64,000 nt of DNA from Flexivirga caeni. GTDB lineage: Bacteria > Actinomycetota > Actinomycetes > Actinomycetales > Dermatophilaceae. Each line of letters opens with the position of its first letter. Positions within the stretch are counted from its first letter, which is position 1. The notes beneath the pieces are model-generated. The model ran no database searches and was not told the origin of the DNA. It saw only the letters and a list, made by a program, of their open reading frames with translations. Positions 17,089-26,031 of the stretch are shown here, one piece after another. The translations under genes were made by a program, and so were the position numbers. The stretch spans positions 310,001-374,000 of the forward strand of contig NZ_RJJQ01000002.1 in NCBI RefSeq assembly GCF_003724155.1, in the 5' to 3' direction.

Positions 17089-18306
17089 ATGCAACCCAGT
17101 CCCTACACCCCGGGTGAGGTCGCGCGCTCCGTGCCCGGTCGCTCGGTGCCCTTGGGCCAGATCGAAGAGCGGCTGGCCTACCTCAGCGACCTGCAGCGGC
17201 TCGTCGGGCGCATCCGCGTCGACCAGGGGCCACGTGGGGTCGGCAAGACCTCACTGTTGCACGAAGCCAGCCTGATGGCGACACGGCGAGACATCCTCAC
17301 GATCTGGGTGACCGCCGGCGAAGCGAGCGGGCTGGCGACCTCGATCGCTCGTGAGATTGACCGTGCGACAGGGGAGTGGTCAGGTCGACGCGACCTCACC
17401 GAACGACTCAGAGGCCTCGACGTCGGCCTGCAGGTCGGTGTTCCCGGGGTGGCGTCCGTAAAGGCCAGCTGGAAGCCCGACGACCTACCCGACGCCGGGC
17501 CGCCAGCCGGAACGCGGGAATTCGAGGACCTGCTCGTCGCGACCCACGCGGTTGCCGTCGAGCATGGCAAGAAGGGCCTGGTGCTGTTCGTCGACGAAAT
17601 CCAGGACGCGGATCTGCTCAGCTTGAAGCTGCTCGGCTACGGGTGGCAGGACTTCCAACGAGAGCGCCCGGATCTGCCGGCCGCGGTGTTCGCGGCCGGG
17701 CTGCCGAGTAGCAAGCAGGTCATCAACGATGCAGTGAGCCCGTCCGAACGTTTCGCATTCAAAACCCTGGGGGGCCTGTCCGCGGACGCGGCGATGATCG
17801 CCTTGGCCGGTCCGGCGCGTGAACTGGGCGTCGAGTGGGACCACGACGCCGTGCAACTGGCCGTCGACTACACCAAGGGCTACCCGCACGCCGTGCAGCT
17901 GCTCGGATCCTACGCGTGGGAGGCCGCCGCTCTGCCCGACCCCGGTGCCCGAATCACCCGCGATCACGTGCGAGACGCGATCCAACACACGGACGACGAC
18001 CTGCAAGAGCTATACGACTCACGGCTGAGCCGGATCCGGGTGCCGTCCGAGCGCGACTTCGTCCGCGTGATGTCAGCACTCGGCGACGGCCCGATACACC
18101 GCAACGCGATCGCCCACGAGCTCGGCCAGGCGACGACCTCAATCAGCAGCACCCGCCAAGCGCTACTCAACGCCGGCGTGATCGAGGAAGCCGGCCGCGG
18201 CTACCTGCAGTTCACCGTCGACGGATTTGCCGCGTTCGCACGGCAGCACTTCGGATTCTCAACTGCTGCGGAGCGACTGAAGGAGGAACCGAACGAGGAC
18301 TCGTAG
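17089..18306 (+). CDS. AAA (ORC/AAA_16-like) ATPase with C-terminal winged helix
   Basis: 405-residue P-loop ATPase. Walker A is GPRGVGKT (47-54) and Walker B is VLFVDE (165-170) followed by IQDAD. The lid region is followed by a winged-helix-like C-terminus (about 320-390, IHRNAIAHELGQATTSISST). The start ATG has GGGAGG 7 nt upstream. The N-terminal PGRSVPLGQIEERL segment is typical of AAA_16/ORC-type ATPases that load onto DNA or act as molecular switches. Such genes are frequent in integrative elements and defence islands of actinobacteria, but no partner effector is recognisable next to it. An unusual AT-rich palindrome directly upstream suggests tight regulation. Confidence 0.82.
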   Translation: MQPSPYTPGEVARSVPGRSVPLGQIEERLAYLSDLQRLVGRIRVDQGPRGVGKTSLLHEASLMATRRDILTIWVTAGEASGLATSIAREIDRATGEWSGRRDLTERLRGLDVGLQVGVPGVASVKASWKPDDLPDAGPPAGTREFEDLLVATHAVAVEHGKKGLVLFVDEIQDADLLSLKLLGYGWQDFQRERPDLPAAVFAAGLPSSKQVINDAVSPSERFAFKTLGGLSADAAMIALAGPARELGVEWDHDAVQLAVDYTKGYPHAVQLLGSYAWEAAALPDPGARITRDHVRDAIQHTDDDLQELYDSRLSRIRVPSERDFVRVMSALGDGPIHRNAIAHELGQATTSISSTRQALLNAGVIEEAGRGYLQFTVDGFAAFARQHFGFSTAAERLKEEPNEDS

Positions 18307-18610
18307 ATCACAGTCACTCAGCCGATCACACTCAGCCTGCGTCTGCGACGCACCACGCTCACGGACGCCTGATGGTTGACTCGCCTGCGCCCGCCCGGTG
18401 ATCGCAGGTGTCTGTTGCGTCCACGAATACGCCAGTCACCGGTCCGCTGCCGTTCAGTCGCGCCCGGAGCCGCATGGGTGTGGCATCCAGCAGGCGTCGT
18501 GGCCGCGACGCAACACTGAGCCCCGCATGCGTGGTGTTGCGGTGAACACTGACGTCGCGTCAGATCGCCCGGATTGCCCGGATTGCTACTCAGCAGCAGT
18601 CGTGTTCACG
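18307..18610. other. Intergenic region between convergent genes
   Basis: About 300 bp with no convincing gene. It contains a 9-bp inverted repeat, TGTTGCGTC (18413-18421) and GACGCAACA (18507-18515), separated by 85 nt. This is too far apart for a terminator and could be the remains of a small mobile element; I see no transposase fragment. Confidence 0.4.
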
Positions 18611-19636
18611 TCAACGCTCTGGACGACGGTGATCGCCGCCGGTCGCCGGAGGCGGGGTCGGCCGGCGACGAGTCGACTTCGGAGCGTCGAGATCCGCTCG
18701 CCTCCCATATACCTTGCTCTCCGGATCCGGCGTCGACCATCCCGCCGGATCGACCCCCGCCGACACCGCTAGACCGATGAGGTTGGCCAATTCGTAGCGC
18801 CCCGGAACCTGTTCGATCGCGAGCCGGGCCTGCATACCGTCACCGCCCAACCACATGCTGAACGCCGCCAGCGATGCGGCCGGAGCGCGGGCGTCCTCGG
18901 GGCTTCTTCGCATGATCTCTTTCCACAGCGCGGCATTCGGCGCCGCAGTATCGCGCGTGATCTCCGTGAATGCGTGATCACGCAGCGGGATGACCTGGAC
19001 GTCACACAGAAGCCGTGCCGTTGCTTCGATGTCCGGCATCTGCCCCGTGGCAACGAAGTGCACGATGGCGTGGCTCATCCACCGCTGCTCCCGTCGTAAC
19101 GACCGCATGTCTTGCGCCGCCGCCACCGCGTGCTGCGCAGCAGCGTTCATGGAGGCCGACAGATCGGCACAGACCACTGGCTGGAACGATGCGCGCAGTT
19201 GCTCCATGGAGTCGTATGGCTGGGCGTGACCGTTTCGGATGAACTCGACTGCCACACGATCCCGATCGGCCTGGGAGACGGTCCCAACATCACCGCTGTC
19301 GAGCTGAACCCAGTTGTCACCGTCGGTGGCAACACGTGACCACACCTCTGCGCCATTGTCCTGAAGAAGCTGGGCCATCGCCGCAGATGACGCTTCAGCC
19401 TGCGCATGATCGGCGAACGCGACGATCGCGACCCCAACGCCGCCGTATGGCTCGAACCGACGTGCCTCGCTCTCCCACAAGTGTTGCTCGGGAATCTGGA
19501 CGACCATCGCCGGAGACCGTCTTCCGGCCCCTTCCAACGGGATCACAACGAGGGAGTTCTCGGGGCGAGCACCGAGCAGGTGAGGCATCAACGCCACCAA
19601 CCGACCATGGTTGATCAGGACTTCCTTCTCACTCAT
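18611..19636 (-). CDS. DUF4192 family protein
   Basis: 341 residues. The N-terminus HGRLVALMPHLLGARPENSLVVIPL is the hallmark of the DUF4192 family, which is common in actinobacteria and of unknown function. The middle has the typical MRSLRREQRWMSHAIVHFVATG segment and the C-terminal part carries the conserved PAASLAAFSMWLGGDGMQARLAIEQ stretch in two pieces. ATG at 19636 is preferred to the GTG at 19639. No membrane segment or signal peptide. The gene is monocistronic and points toward the ATPase gene. Family membership is clear; role unknown. Confidence 0.88.
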   Translation of the reverse strand: MSEKEVLINHGRLVALMPHLLGARPENSLVVIPLEGAGRRSPAMVVQIPEQHLWESEARRFEPYGGVGVAIVAFADHAQAEASSAAMAQLLQDNGAEVWSRVATDGDNWVQLDSGDVGTVSQADRDRVAVEFIRNGHAQPYDSMEQLRASFQPVVCADLSASMNAAAQHAVAAAQDMRSLRREQRWMSHAIVHFVATGQMPDIEATARLLCDVQVIPLRDHAFTEITRDTAAPNAALWKEIMRRSPEDARAPAASLAAFSMWLGGDGMQARLAIEQVPGRYELANLIGLAVSAGVDPAGWSTPDPESKVYGRRADLDAPKSTRRRPTPPPATGGDHRRPER

Positions 19637-19639
19637 CAC

Positions 19640-20309
19640 ACGCTTCTCTCATGCGGGACTCTCGGAAGGTGCGTTTGCTGCACCCATAGCCCGAAGCCGC
19701 CATCGATATGTGCACGCTCAGCGCGGCGCGAATCGACGAAAAACCACTAGAAGGCAACATCAGCTCTGCCCGCTCCGACTACACGGAAGCGCTGCGCCCG
19801 TGCTCTGGACGCCTCGTTGTGCTGTCCGATAGACGACGACGTGGACGGACGGACCGCGCCGGGGGCCCGCAAGAGGACCAACAAGCGCGACGCCTCGAGG
19901 ACGTGGACGGACCGGACGACGGAAGGCAGGTCCCTTTGCCTGCTGTCGTGTAAGCGCCAGCGCAGCCTTTCCGCCCTTGGTGATACGTAACAGCGGCACT
20001 CGCAAGTACGCCTTGCACCGGTCCGGGGGCCATCCCCGTGGCGTGCCAGCGCTGGCGCCGTGGTCGTTCTGGAACCGGCAGAAGGTGACGCACCATGACT
20101 CCAAGACCCTCGTCAGATGGCGTTCGGGAGACGCTCCTCGCAGCCCAACGACTCGATGGATACGTAGGGCAGCGAACTGCCCGGGCGGCGGTGCGTACAT
20201 ACAGGCGCAACTCGAAGGTGGTCGTTCGGATCCTGGCCTCCCGGGAGACGACGGCGACTTCGTCGGCTGATGGAAGGTCGCGGCGACCGTTATCGCTGCA
20301 CGGCTGGCG
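19640..20309. other. Low-information region upstream of the serine recombinase
   Basis: About 670 bp without a strongly coding frame. Third-position GC bias is weak in all frames and several short frames overlap. It must contain the DUF4192 promoter. It may hold the remains of genes lost from the recombinase element. The only candidate with a ribosome-like site is a 72-codon frame at 20095-20313. Confidence 0.4.
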
Positions 20310-20313
20310 TTGA
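20095..20313 (+). CDS. Doubtful small ORF
   Basis: 72 codons from an ATG with GAAGGTGACGCACC upstream. The product has an RRNSKVVVRILASRETTA stretch and is basic. Codon bias is weak and no family is recognised. If real, its position ahead of a recombinase would suit a small excision or control factor, but this is speculative. Confidence 0.25.
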   Translation: MTPRPSSDGVRETLLAAQRLDGYVGQRTARAAVRTYRRNSKVVVRILASRETTATSSADGRSRRPLSLHGWR

Positions 20314-20315
20314 CT

Positions 20316-20567
20316 ATGCCAAGCAATAACCGGGCGCCGGGGTCCGCACGAGACGGGTGCCTGCAGCATCAGGAAATGGCGCACGTGGATATCCCGCGCC
20401 GTGGCACGCACCGATCTCCTTCCTGCACCACACCTCGTGGCAATGACCAGCTCACGCTGAGACTGGATTCGCTACCGTCGGACTATGAACTGCCTGACGA
20501 AACACTGGCGGAGCTGGCTCGGATCATCCACCGGCTCCACGCTCAACACGCCCACGGCGCGGCATGA
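20316..20567 (+). CDS. Small protein coupled to the serine recombinase
   Basis: Up to 83 residues; the start is uncertain (ATG at 20316 or 20376, neither with a good ribosome site). The conserved-looking part is the C-terminus, LTLRLDSLPSDYELPDETLA followed by a helix with LARIIHRLHAQHAHG. Its TGA overlaps the ATG of the recombinase (ATGA), so it is translationally coupled to it. Short proteins with a DYELPDET-like segment directly ahead of large serine recombinases occur in other actinobacterial elements in my memory; function unknown. Confidence 0.5.
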   Translation: MPSNNRAPGSARDGCLQHQEMAHVDIPRRGTHRSPSCTTPRGNDQLTLRLDSLPSDYELPDETLAELARIIHRLHAQHAHGAA

Positions 20568-22267
20568 GTAGGTCGTTCGCGTTCCTCGGGCGAGTCAGCA
20601 CGGAGGACAACCAGGACCCTGAGGCGTCTCGCGGCTGGCAACTGCGGCGGGCACGACAGACCATTGAACAGGTCGGCGGTGTCATCGTCACCGAATACTT
20701 CGATATCGGCCAGTCCCGCTCAATCCCGTGGAAGAGGCGTCCGCGCGCGGCAGCGCTGCTCGAGGACATCAAGAGACCTGGCCGCCAGTTCGATGCCGTC
20801 GTTATCGGCGAGCCACAACGGGCGTTCTACGGCAACCAGTTCGGGCTGACCTTCCCGGTCCTGACCCATTATGGAGTCGAGTTGTGGGTGCCGGAGGTCG
20901 GCGGCCGGATCGACCCAGGATCCGAAGCGCACGACATGGTGATGACCCTGTTCGGCGGCATGTCGAAGGGGGAACGTACTCGGGTCCAACTTCGGACGAA
21001 GGCATCGATGATGGATCTTGCGCTGAAGGGCGATCGGCACATGGGAGGCAGACCGCCGTACGGGTACCGCCTTGTCGATGCTGGCCCGCATCCCAATCCT
21101 TCGAAGGCGGCCGACGGCAAGCGACTACACCAACTCGACGTCAACCCGGATACGGCCCCCATTGTGCAGCGAATATTCTCTGCCTTTGCTTCTGGACAGT
21201 CGCTGCGGACCATCGCAGACGCATTGACCAGAGATGAGGTGCCAAGTCCGTCAGCCTACGACCGGGTCCGCAATCCCCATCGCGATCCGACAGGATGGTC
21301 ACACTCAGCGGTGCGTGCGATCTTGGCGAATCCGAACTACAGCGGATACCGCGTGTGGGGTAAGCAGCGGAAACAGGAGTCGCTCATCGACCCTGACGAC
21401 GTCGCGGCGGGCAACGTGACTCGAATGCGTTGGAACGATCCGGCGCAGTGGGTCCGTGCTAGTAGGCAGACCCACCCAGCGATCATCGGCAAGGATCTGA
21501 TGGACGAGGTCCACGAACGGCTCGAAGTGCCCGGCGGCCTTGGTCGCCGGCCCAGGGTCGCCAAGTACGACTACCCACTGCGCGGCATCCTGTTGTGCGG
21601 GATCTGCGGCCATCGAATGCAGGGCGCTGTGCACTCGCGCGTGCGCAAGGATGGAAGTCGCCGGACGTTGTACCGCTGTGATCTGAGGCGTCGGCGCTCA
21701 CTGCCAGAAGGAGCTTATGGAGGCCACCCTAAGTCTCTGTATGTCGACGAGAACGTCATGGTCAAGGGGTTGGACACGTGGATCACTTCGTTGGCAACCC
21801 CCGAGGCGCTCTCGAAGGTGGTCCGACCTGAGTCCGATCACGGGGGACGTGCCGCAGATCTGCGAGCACAGATCAAGGTCCTGGACAAGAAGATCAGCTC
21901 GCTCGTAGCCACTGCAGAGGCCGCTGACGAGGTGGCGGAGCTTTCGGCGATGATCAGTACGCGCAGTCGCGAGCGCAAAGCACTGAAGAACAAGTTGGCC
22001 GGGATGCTTCGGGAAGGTCCAACGGATCAGGACATCGCGTCGATGGCTACCGCTCTCGGAGGCGTCGCAACAGTGTTGACACTGGCTACCGCCGAAGAGA
22101 AGGGGCGTCTGTACCGGTCCCTGGACATCATGCTCACCTACCACCCGGAAGAGCGATGTGTAGAAGCATCTCTGGCCCTGCGCAGTGCACAGGGCCAGAG
22201 CTCCGACCAAGGCACTGGTCGGGATAATGCGTGTCCGGAGGGGGACTTGAACCCCCACCCCCGTTAA
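20564..22267 (+). CDS. Large serine recombinase ending inside tRNA-Leu
   Basis: 567 residues. Order: N-terminal resolvase catalytic domain with nucleophile Ser12 in FLGRVSTEDNQ, the recombinase domain (about 150-300, with HMGGRPPYGYRL), a zinc beta-ribbon (GILLCGICGHRMQG then LYRC), and a coiled-coil segment (about 425-480, QIKVLDKKISSL). This is the layout of phage-type integrases that catalyse unidirectional integration. The last 12 codons (CPEGDLNPHPR) are read from the opposite strand of the tRNA-Leu gene, showing that the gene abuts the attachment site. It is coupled by ATGA to a small upstream protein. Codon use is less GC3-biased than in chromosomal neighbours, consistent with transfer. 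Confidence 0.92.
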   Translation: MSRSFAFLGRVSTEDNQDPEASRGWQLRRARQTIEQVGGVIVTEYFDIGQSRSIPWKRRPRAAALLEDIKRPGRQFDAVVIGEPQRAFYGNQFGLTFPVLTHYGVELWVPEVGGRIDPGSEAHDMVMTLFGGMSKGERTRVQLRTKASMMDLALKGDRHMGGRPPYGYRLVDAGPHPNPSKAADGKRLHQLDVNPDTAPIVQRIFSAFASGQSLRTIADALTRDEVPSPSAYDRVRNPHRDPTGWSHSAVRAILANPNYSGYRVWGKQRKQESLIDPDDVAAGNVTRMRWNDPAQWVRASRQTHPAIIGKDLMDEVHERLEVPGGLGRRPRVAKYDYPLRGILLCGICGHRMQGAVHSRVRKDGSRRTLYRCDLRRRRSLPEGAYGGHPKSLYVDENVMVKGLDTWITSLATPEALSKVVRPESDHGGRAADLRAQIKVLDKKISSLVATAEAADEVAELSAMISTRSRERKALKNKLAGMLREGPTDQDIASMATALGGVATVLTLATAEEKGRLYRSLDIMLTYHPEERCVEASLALRSAQGQSSDQGTGRDNACPEGDLNPHPR

Positions 22268-22314
22268 GGGACTAGCACCTCAAGCTAGCGCGTCTGCCAT
22301 TCCGCCACCCGGAC
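22232..22314 (-). tRNA. tRNA-Leu (anticodon GAG)
   Basis: 83-nt gene with a full cloverleaf: acceptor GTCCGGG pairing with TCCGGAC (one G-T pair), D-arm GCGGAATGGCAGACGC, anticodon stem CTAGC/GCTAG around TTGAGGT, a long class II variable arm (TCCCTTAACGGGGGT) and T-arm GGGGG-TTCAAGT-CCCCC. The anticodon is GAG. CCA is not encoded. The 3' half overlaps the last 36 nt of the serine recombinase on the other strand. Confidence 0.96.
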
Positions 22315-22360
22315 AAATGGGTGCGTCAACCGGTCGGAGCCGCCCGGCCAACGAGCGGAA

Positions 22361-22391
22361 ACACTAGCACGCACCGACAGGTTTCCCTCAA
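22361..22391 (-). promoter_or_regulatory. Possible promoter of tRNA-Leu
   Basis: On the minus strand TTGAGG (22391-22386) and TAGTGT (22366-22361) are separated by 19 bp, about 47 nt upstream of the tRNA 5' end. The spacer is long, so the call is tentative. Confidence 0.35.
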
Positions 22392-22428
22392 TCGTCCCAC
22401 GCACCACCGGGGAGCGTCACCCGGCCGC

Positions 22429-23013
22429 TCAGACGTCCAGGCCGAAGTCGCGGATCACGCCGGCCAGACCGCTGGAGTAGCCCTGGCCGACCGCGCGGAA
22501 CTTCCACTCGCCGCTGTTGCGGTAGAGCTCGCCGAACACGAGCGCGGACTCGGTGGCGGCGTCCTCGCCGAGGTCGAAGCGGGCGCCCTTTTCGGAGTTC
22601 GTCGGGTCGTCGGCATCGAAGACCCGGATGTAGGCGTCCGACACCTGGCCGAAGTTCTGGCCGCGAGCATCGGCCTGATCGATCGATGCGACGAACGCGA
22701 TGCGCTGCACGTCGGGGGAGACCTGACCGAGCGAGATCTTGATCTGCTCGTCGTCACCTTCGCCCTCGCCGGTGCGGTTGTCGCCGAGGTGCTGGACGGC
22801 GCCGTTGTCGCCGGTCAGGTTGTTGTAGAAGACGAAATCGGCCTGCGTGCGCACCTTCCCGGTGTCAGCCAGCAAAAGCGCGGAAGCGTCCAGGTCGAAC
22901 TGCGCTCCGTCGGTCGTGCGCGGGTTCCAGCCCAGGCCGACCATCGCGGTCGACATACCCGGCGCTGCCTTCTCCAGCGAAATGTTCGCGCCCTTGCTCA
23001 GATTGACCGGCAT
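22429..23013 (-). CDS. TerD-family stress protein
   Basis: 194 residues starting MPVNLSKGANISL after GGAGGAAGACAG. The whole length matches the TerD/CABP family: GLGWNPR, QFDLDASALLL, FVFYNN, GDDEQIKISL and IRVFDADD, with acidic calcium-binding loops. TerD proteins are cytosolic calcium-binding proteins linked to tellurite and general stress resistance. The protein stands alone here without other ter genes. An upstream in-frame ATG at 23109 was rejected because the strong ribosome site and family start are at 23013. It is the first chromosomal gene to the right of the tRNA-Leu boundary. Confidence 0.93.
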   Translation of the reverse strand: MPVNLSKGANISLEKAAPGMSTAMVGLGWNPRTTDGAQFDLDASALLLADTGKVRTQADFVFYNNLTGDNGAVQHLGDNRTGEGEGDDEQIKISLGQVSPDVQRIAFVASIDQADARGQNFGQVSDAYIRVFDADDPTNSEKGARFDLGEDAATESALVFGELYRNSGEWKFRAVGQGYSSGLAGVIRDFGLDV

Positions 23014-23129
23014 CTGTCTTCCTCCGTGTGGTTCGGGTGTGCAGACCTTGACGCTAGCGCGTCGACGCAGGTTCCGTCGCCTGGCTCGGACCGGCACCGT
23101 ATGTCGCACCCCCGCGGCAGACTGCTCCC

Positions 23130-24653
23130 ATGCTGTTGCACGAAGTCGTCGTCACGTCCGCGGCGATCCGCGCCACCCGCTCGCGCCTGGCCAAGCGAGA
23201 CGCCGTCGTGCACCTGCTCCAGGCCGCGACCACGCACGAAGTGCCGCTGGTTGCGGCATACCTCGCCGGGGTGTTGCCGCAACGCCGGATCGGCGTCGGC
23301 TGGCGAGGTCTGCGGACGGTCGCACCAGCCGCCGCCGCGCCGCAGGTCACCGTCACCGAGCTCGACTCCGCCCTGTCCGAGATCGCGGCCGTGCATGGCT
23401 CCGGCGCCACTGGACGCCGTGCCGGGCTGCTGGCCGGATTGTTTGCGCGGCTCACTTCCGACGAGCAGCGTTTCGTCGGAGGCCTGATCCAGGGCGAGCT
23501 GCGACAGGGCGCCGGCGACGGCGTGATGCTGACCGCGATCGCCGCAGCGAGCGGTGTGCCCGAAGCGGCGGTACGGCGGGCGGTGATGCTCGCCGGCTTC
23601 GCGGCACCCGTCGCGGCTGCCGCCATGGACGGCGGCGTCGATGCGGTCGCCGCGATCGGACTGGTCGTCGGCCGGCCGGTGCGGCCCATGCTCGCGGACA
23701 GCAGCCCTGCGGTCGGCGACGCCGTCGACCCCGCGCGCGAGCAACAGATCGAGACCAAGCTGGACGGCATCCGCATTCAGGCGCACAAGGACGGCGACGA
23801 CGTGCGGCTGTTCACCCGCAGCCTGGAGGAGATCACCGACCGGCTGCCGGAGGTGGTGGAGATCGTGCAGGCAATGCCCGCCGACCGGCTCGTGCTCGAC
23901 GGCGAAGCAATCGCGCTGACCCCCGAGGGACGCCCGCTGCCCTTCCAGGTCACCGGTGCGCGCACCGCGAGCAGCGCTGACCCGGAGCGCTTGCGCGCCG
24001 AAACCCCGGTGACACCGAAGTTCTTCGACCTGCTGCACCTGAACGGGTGCGACCTGATCGATGCCCCGCTGCGTGAGCGGCAACGAGCCCTCGCCGACCT
24101 CCTGCCGCCGGAGTGGAGGATCGATGCGTCCGCGATCGAGTCAGTCGCAGGCGCCCAGCGGTTCTTCGATGATCGTGTTGCGGCCGCCCACGAAGGCGTC
24201 GTCGTCAAGGACCTCGACGCGCCATACGCCGCCGGCCGCCGGGGCGCGGGCTGGATCAAGGTCAAACCGCGCCACACGCTCGATCTGGTCGTACTCGCTG
24301 TCGAGTGGGGGAGCGGGCGACGTCAAGGTTTCCTCTCCAACATCCACCTGGGCGCCCGCGACCCCGCAACCGGTGGATTCACAATGCTCGGAAAAACTTT
24401 CAAGGGTATGACGGACGAAATGCTGCGCTGGCAGACCGCGCGTTTCACCGAGCTGGCGACCGATCAGGGTGACTGGGTGGTGCACGTCCGGCCCGAGCAG
24501 GTCGTCGAGATCGCCTTTGACGGGCTGCAGCGTTCCTCGCGCTATCCAGGCGGTCTCGCGCTGCGCTTCGCGCGGGTGATCCGCTACCGCGACGACAAGT
24601 CTGCCGAAGAAGCCGACACCATCGACACGGTGCGGACGCTGGCCGGGGGCTGA
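23130..24653 (+). CDS. ligB: ATP-dependent DNA ligase
   Basis: 507 residues, matching the actinobacterial LigB type: an N-terminal helical domain (1-190), then the adenylation domain with nucleophile Lys210 in ETKLDGIRIQ, motif III-like VLDGEAIAL, motif IV EGVVVKDL and motif V GWIKVKP, followed by an OB-fold. It seals nicks with ATP and is normally non-essential beside NAD-dependent LigA. A -10-like CAGACT (23118-23123) ends 6 nt before the ATG with no ribosome site, suggesting a leaderless mRNA. It is divergent from terD. Confidence 0.92.
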   Translation: MLLHEVVVTSAAIRATRSRLAKRDAVVHLLQAATTHEVPLVAAYLAGVLPQRRIGVGWRGLRTVAPAAAAPQVTVTELDSALSEIAAVHGSGATGRRAGLLAGLFARLTSDEQRFVGGLIQGELRQGAGDGVMLTAIAAASGVPEAAVRRAVMLAGFAAPVAAAAMDGGVDAVAAIGLVVGRPVRPMLADSSPAVGDAVDPAREQQIETKLDGIRIQAHKDGDDVRLFTRSLEEITDRLPEVVEIVQAMPADRLVLDGEAIALTPEGRPLPFQVTGARTASSADPERLRAETPVTPKFFDLLHLNGCDLIDAPLRERQRALADLLPPEWRIDASAIESVAGAQRFFDDRVAAAHEGVVVKDLDAPYAAGRRGAGWIKVKPRHTLDLVVLAVEWGSGRRQGFLSNIHLGARDPATGGFTMLGKTFKGMTDEMLRWQTARFTELATDQGDWVVHVRPEQVVEIAFDGLQRSSRYPGGLALRFARVIRYRDDKSAEEADTIDTVRTLAGG

Positions 24654-24685
24654 TCGACGACGCCACTCGTGGCAGGCTGGTCGGT

Positions 24686-26020
24686 ATGACGCGAGCAGTG
24701 GACAGCGAGCAGGTCACGGCGGAGGACGAGGTCGTCCGCATCACCCAGGAGCTGATCGGCTTCGACACCAGCAACTACGGCGACGGCAGCGGACCGGGGG
24801 AGCGCAAGGCGGCCGAATACGTCATGCAGGAGCTGACCGAGGTCGGGCTCGACCCGGTGCTGCTGGAGAGTGAGCCCGGCCGCTCGTCGGTGCTGGTGCG
24901 CATCGAGGGTGCCGACTCCGACCGAGGCGCCCTCGCGGTGCACGGGCACCTCGATGTCGTGCCCGCGAATGCCCAAGATTGGCAGGTCGATCCGTTCGCT
25001 GCCGAGATCAAGGACGGCTGCGTCTGGGGCCGCGGCGCGGTCGACATGAAGGACATGGACGCGATGATCCTGTCCTGTGTCCGCGAGCTGGCCCGCACCG
25101 GCCGCAAGCCCGCCCGCGATCTGGTCGTCGGCTTCTTCGCCGATGAAGAGGCCGGCGGCGAGAAGGGCAGCCATTGGCTGGTCGACAACCACCCCGAGCT
25201 CTTTGAAGGCGTGACCGAGGCAATCAGCGAGGTCGGCGGCTACTCGGTCACCTTCGACGGCGTCGCCGGGCAGCAACGCGCCTACCTGCTGCAGACCGCC
25301 GAGAAGGGCATCGCCTGGCTGCGGCTGCACGCGCACGGCCGGGCCGGGCACGGCTCGGTGCCCAACGACGACAACGCGGTGGTGCGTCTTGCCGAGGCCA
25401 TCGCGCGTATCGCCGCGCACCAGTGGCCCCGCGAATACATCGCGACGGTGCGGCAATTGCTCGACGGCCTGAGCGAGTTGTCCGGCGTCACCTACCGGGA
25501 CGACGATCTCGGACCGCTGCTCGCCAAGCTCGGCGGCGCGCGCGGATTCGTCGAAGGCACGCTGCGCGACACGGCCAACTTCACCATGCTGGACGCCGGC
25601 TACAAGCACAACGTCATACCGCAGACGGCGTCGGCATCACTGGACTGCCGCTTCCTGCCCGGCCACGAAGACGACCTGATGCAGACCGTCCGCGAACTCG
25701 CGGGGGAGCACGTCGAGGTGGAGGTGCTGCACCGCGACATCTCGCTGGAGGCGCCGTTCGACGCGCCGCTGGTCGAGTCGATGAAGCGCGCCCTGCTCGC
25801 CGAGGACCCGGACGCGGCGATCCTGCCCTACTGCCTGTCCGGCGGCACCGACAACAAGGCGCTGCGCAAGCTGGGCATCACCGGCTACGGATTCGCGCCG
25901 CTCCAACTCCCGGCCGACCTTGACTTCGCACCGATGTTCCACGGCATCGACGAGCGTGTACCGCTCGCATCGCTGAAGTTCGGTGCCCGCGTGCTCGGGT
26001 CGTTCCTGCGGGACTGCTGA
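24686..26020 (+). CDS. M20-family metallopeptidase
   Basis: 444-residue cytosolic dinuclear zinc peptidase of the M20/M25/M40 family. Metal and catalytic residues are visible: HGHLD (His88, Asp90), GRGAVDMK (Asp120), ADEEAGG (general base Glu154 and the next Glu as ligand) and a late His in PMFHG. A dimerisation domain lies at about 195-330. Such proteins act as dipeptidases or deacylases of small amides. It follows ligB by 32 nt. CAGGCT at 24673-24678 ends 7 nt before the ATG, so it may have its own leaderless transcript. The exact substrate is unknown. Confidence 0.9.
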   Translation: MTRAVDSEQVTAEDEVVRITQELIGFDTSNYGDGSGPGERKAAEYVMQELTEVGLDPVLLESEPGRSSVLVRIEGADSDRGALAVHGHLDVVPANAQDWQVDPFAAEIKDGCVWGRGAVDMKDMDAMILSCVRELARTGRKPARDLVVGFFADEEAGGEKGSHWLVDNHPELFEGVTEAISEVGGYSVTFDGVAGQQRAYLLQTAEKGIAWLRLHAHGRAGHGSVPNDDNAVVRLAEAIARIAAHQWPREYIATVRQLLDGLSELSGVTYRDDDLGPLLAKLGGARGFVEGTLRDTANFTMLDAGYKHNVIPQTASASLDCRFLPGHEDDLMQTVRELAGEHVEVEVLHRDISLEAPFDAPLVESMKRALLAEDPDAAILPYCLSGGTDNKALRKLGITGYGFAPLQLPADLDFAPMFHGIDERVPLASLKFGARVLGSFLRDC

Positions 26021-26031
26021 ACCTCCCGGCC

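Noticed and set aside
18413-18515. Insertion sequence ends
   Set aside because: The 9-bp inverted repeats enclose only 85 bp and no transposase remnant; no flanking direct repeat seen.
19760-20326. 188-codon minus-strand frame
   Set aside because: Low-complexity Arg/Pro/Gly product without codon-position bias; overlapping alternative frames are equally long.
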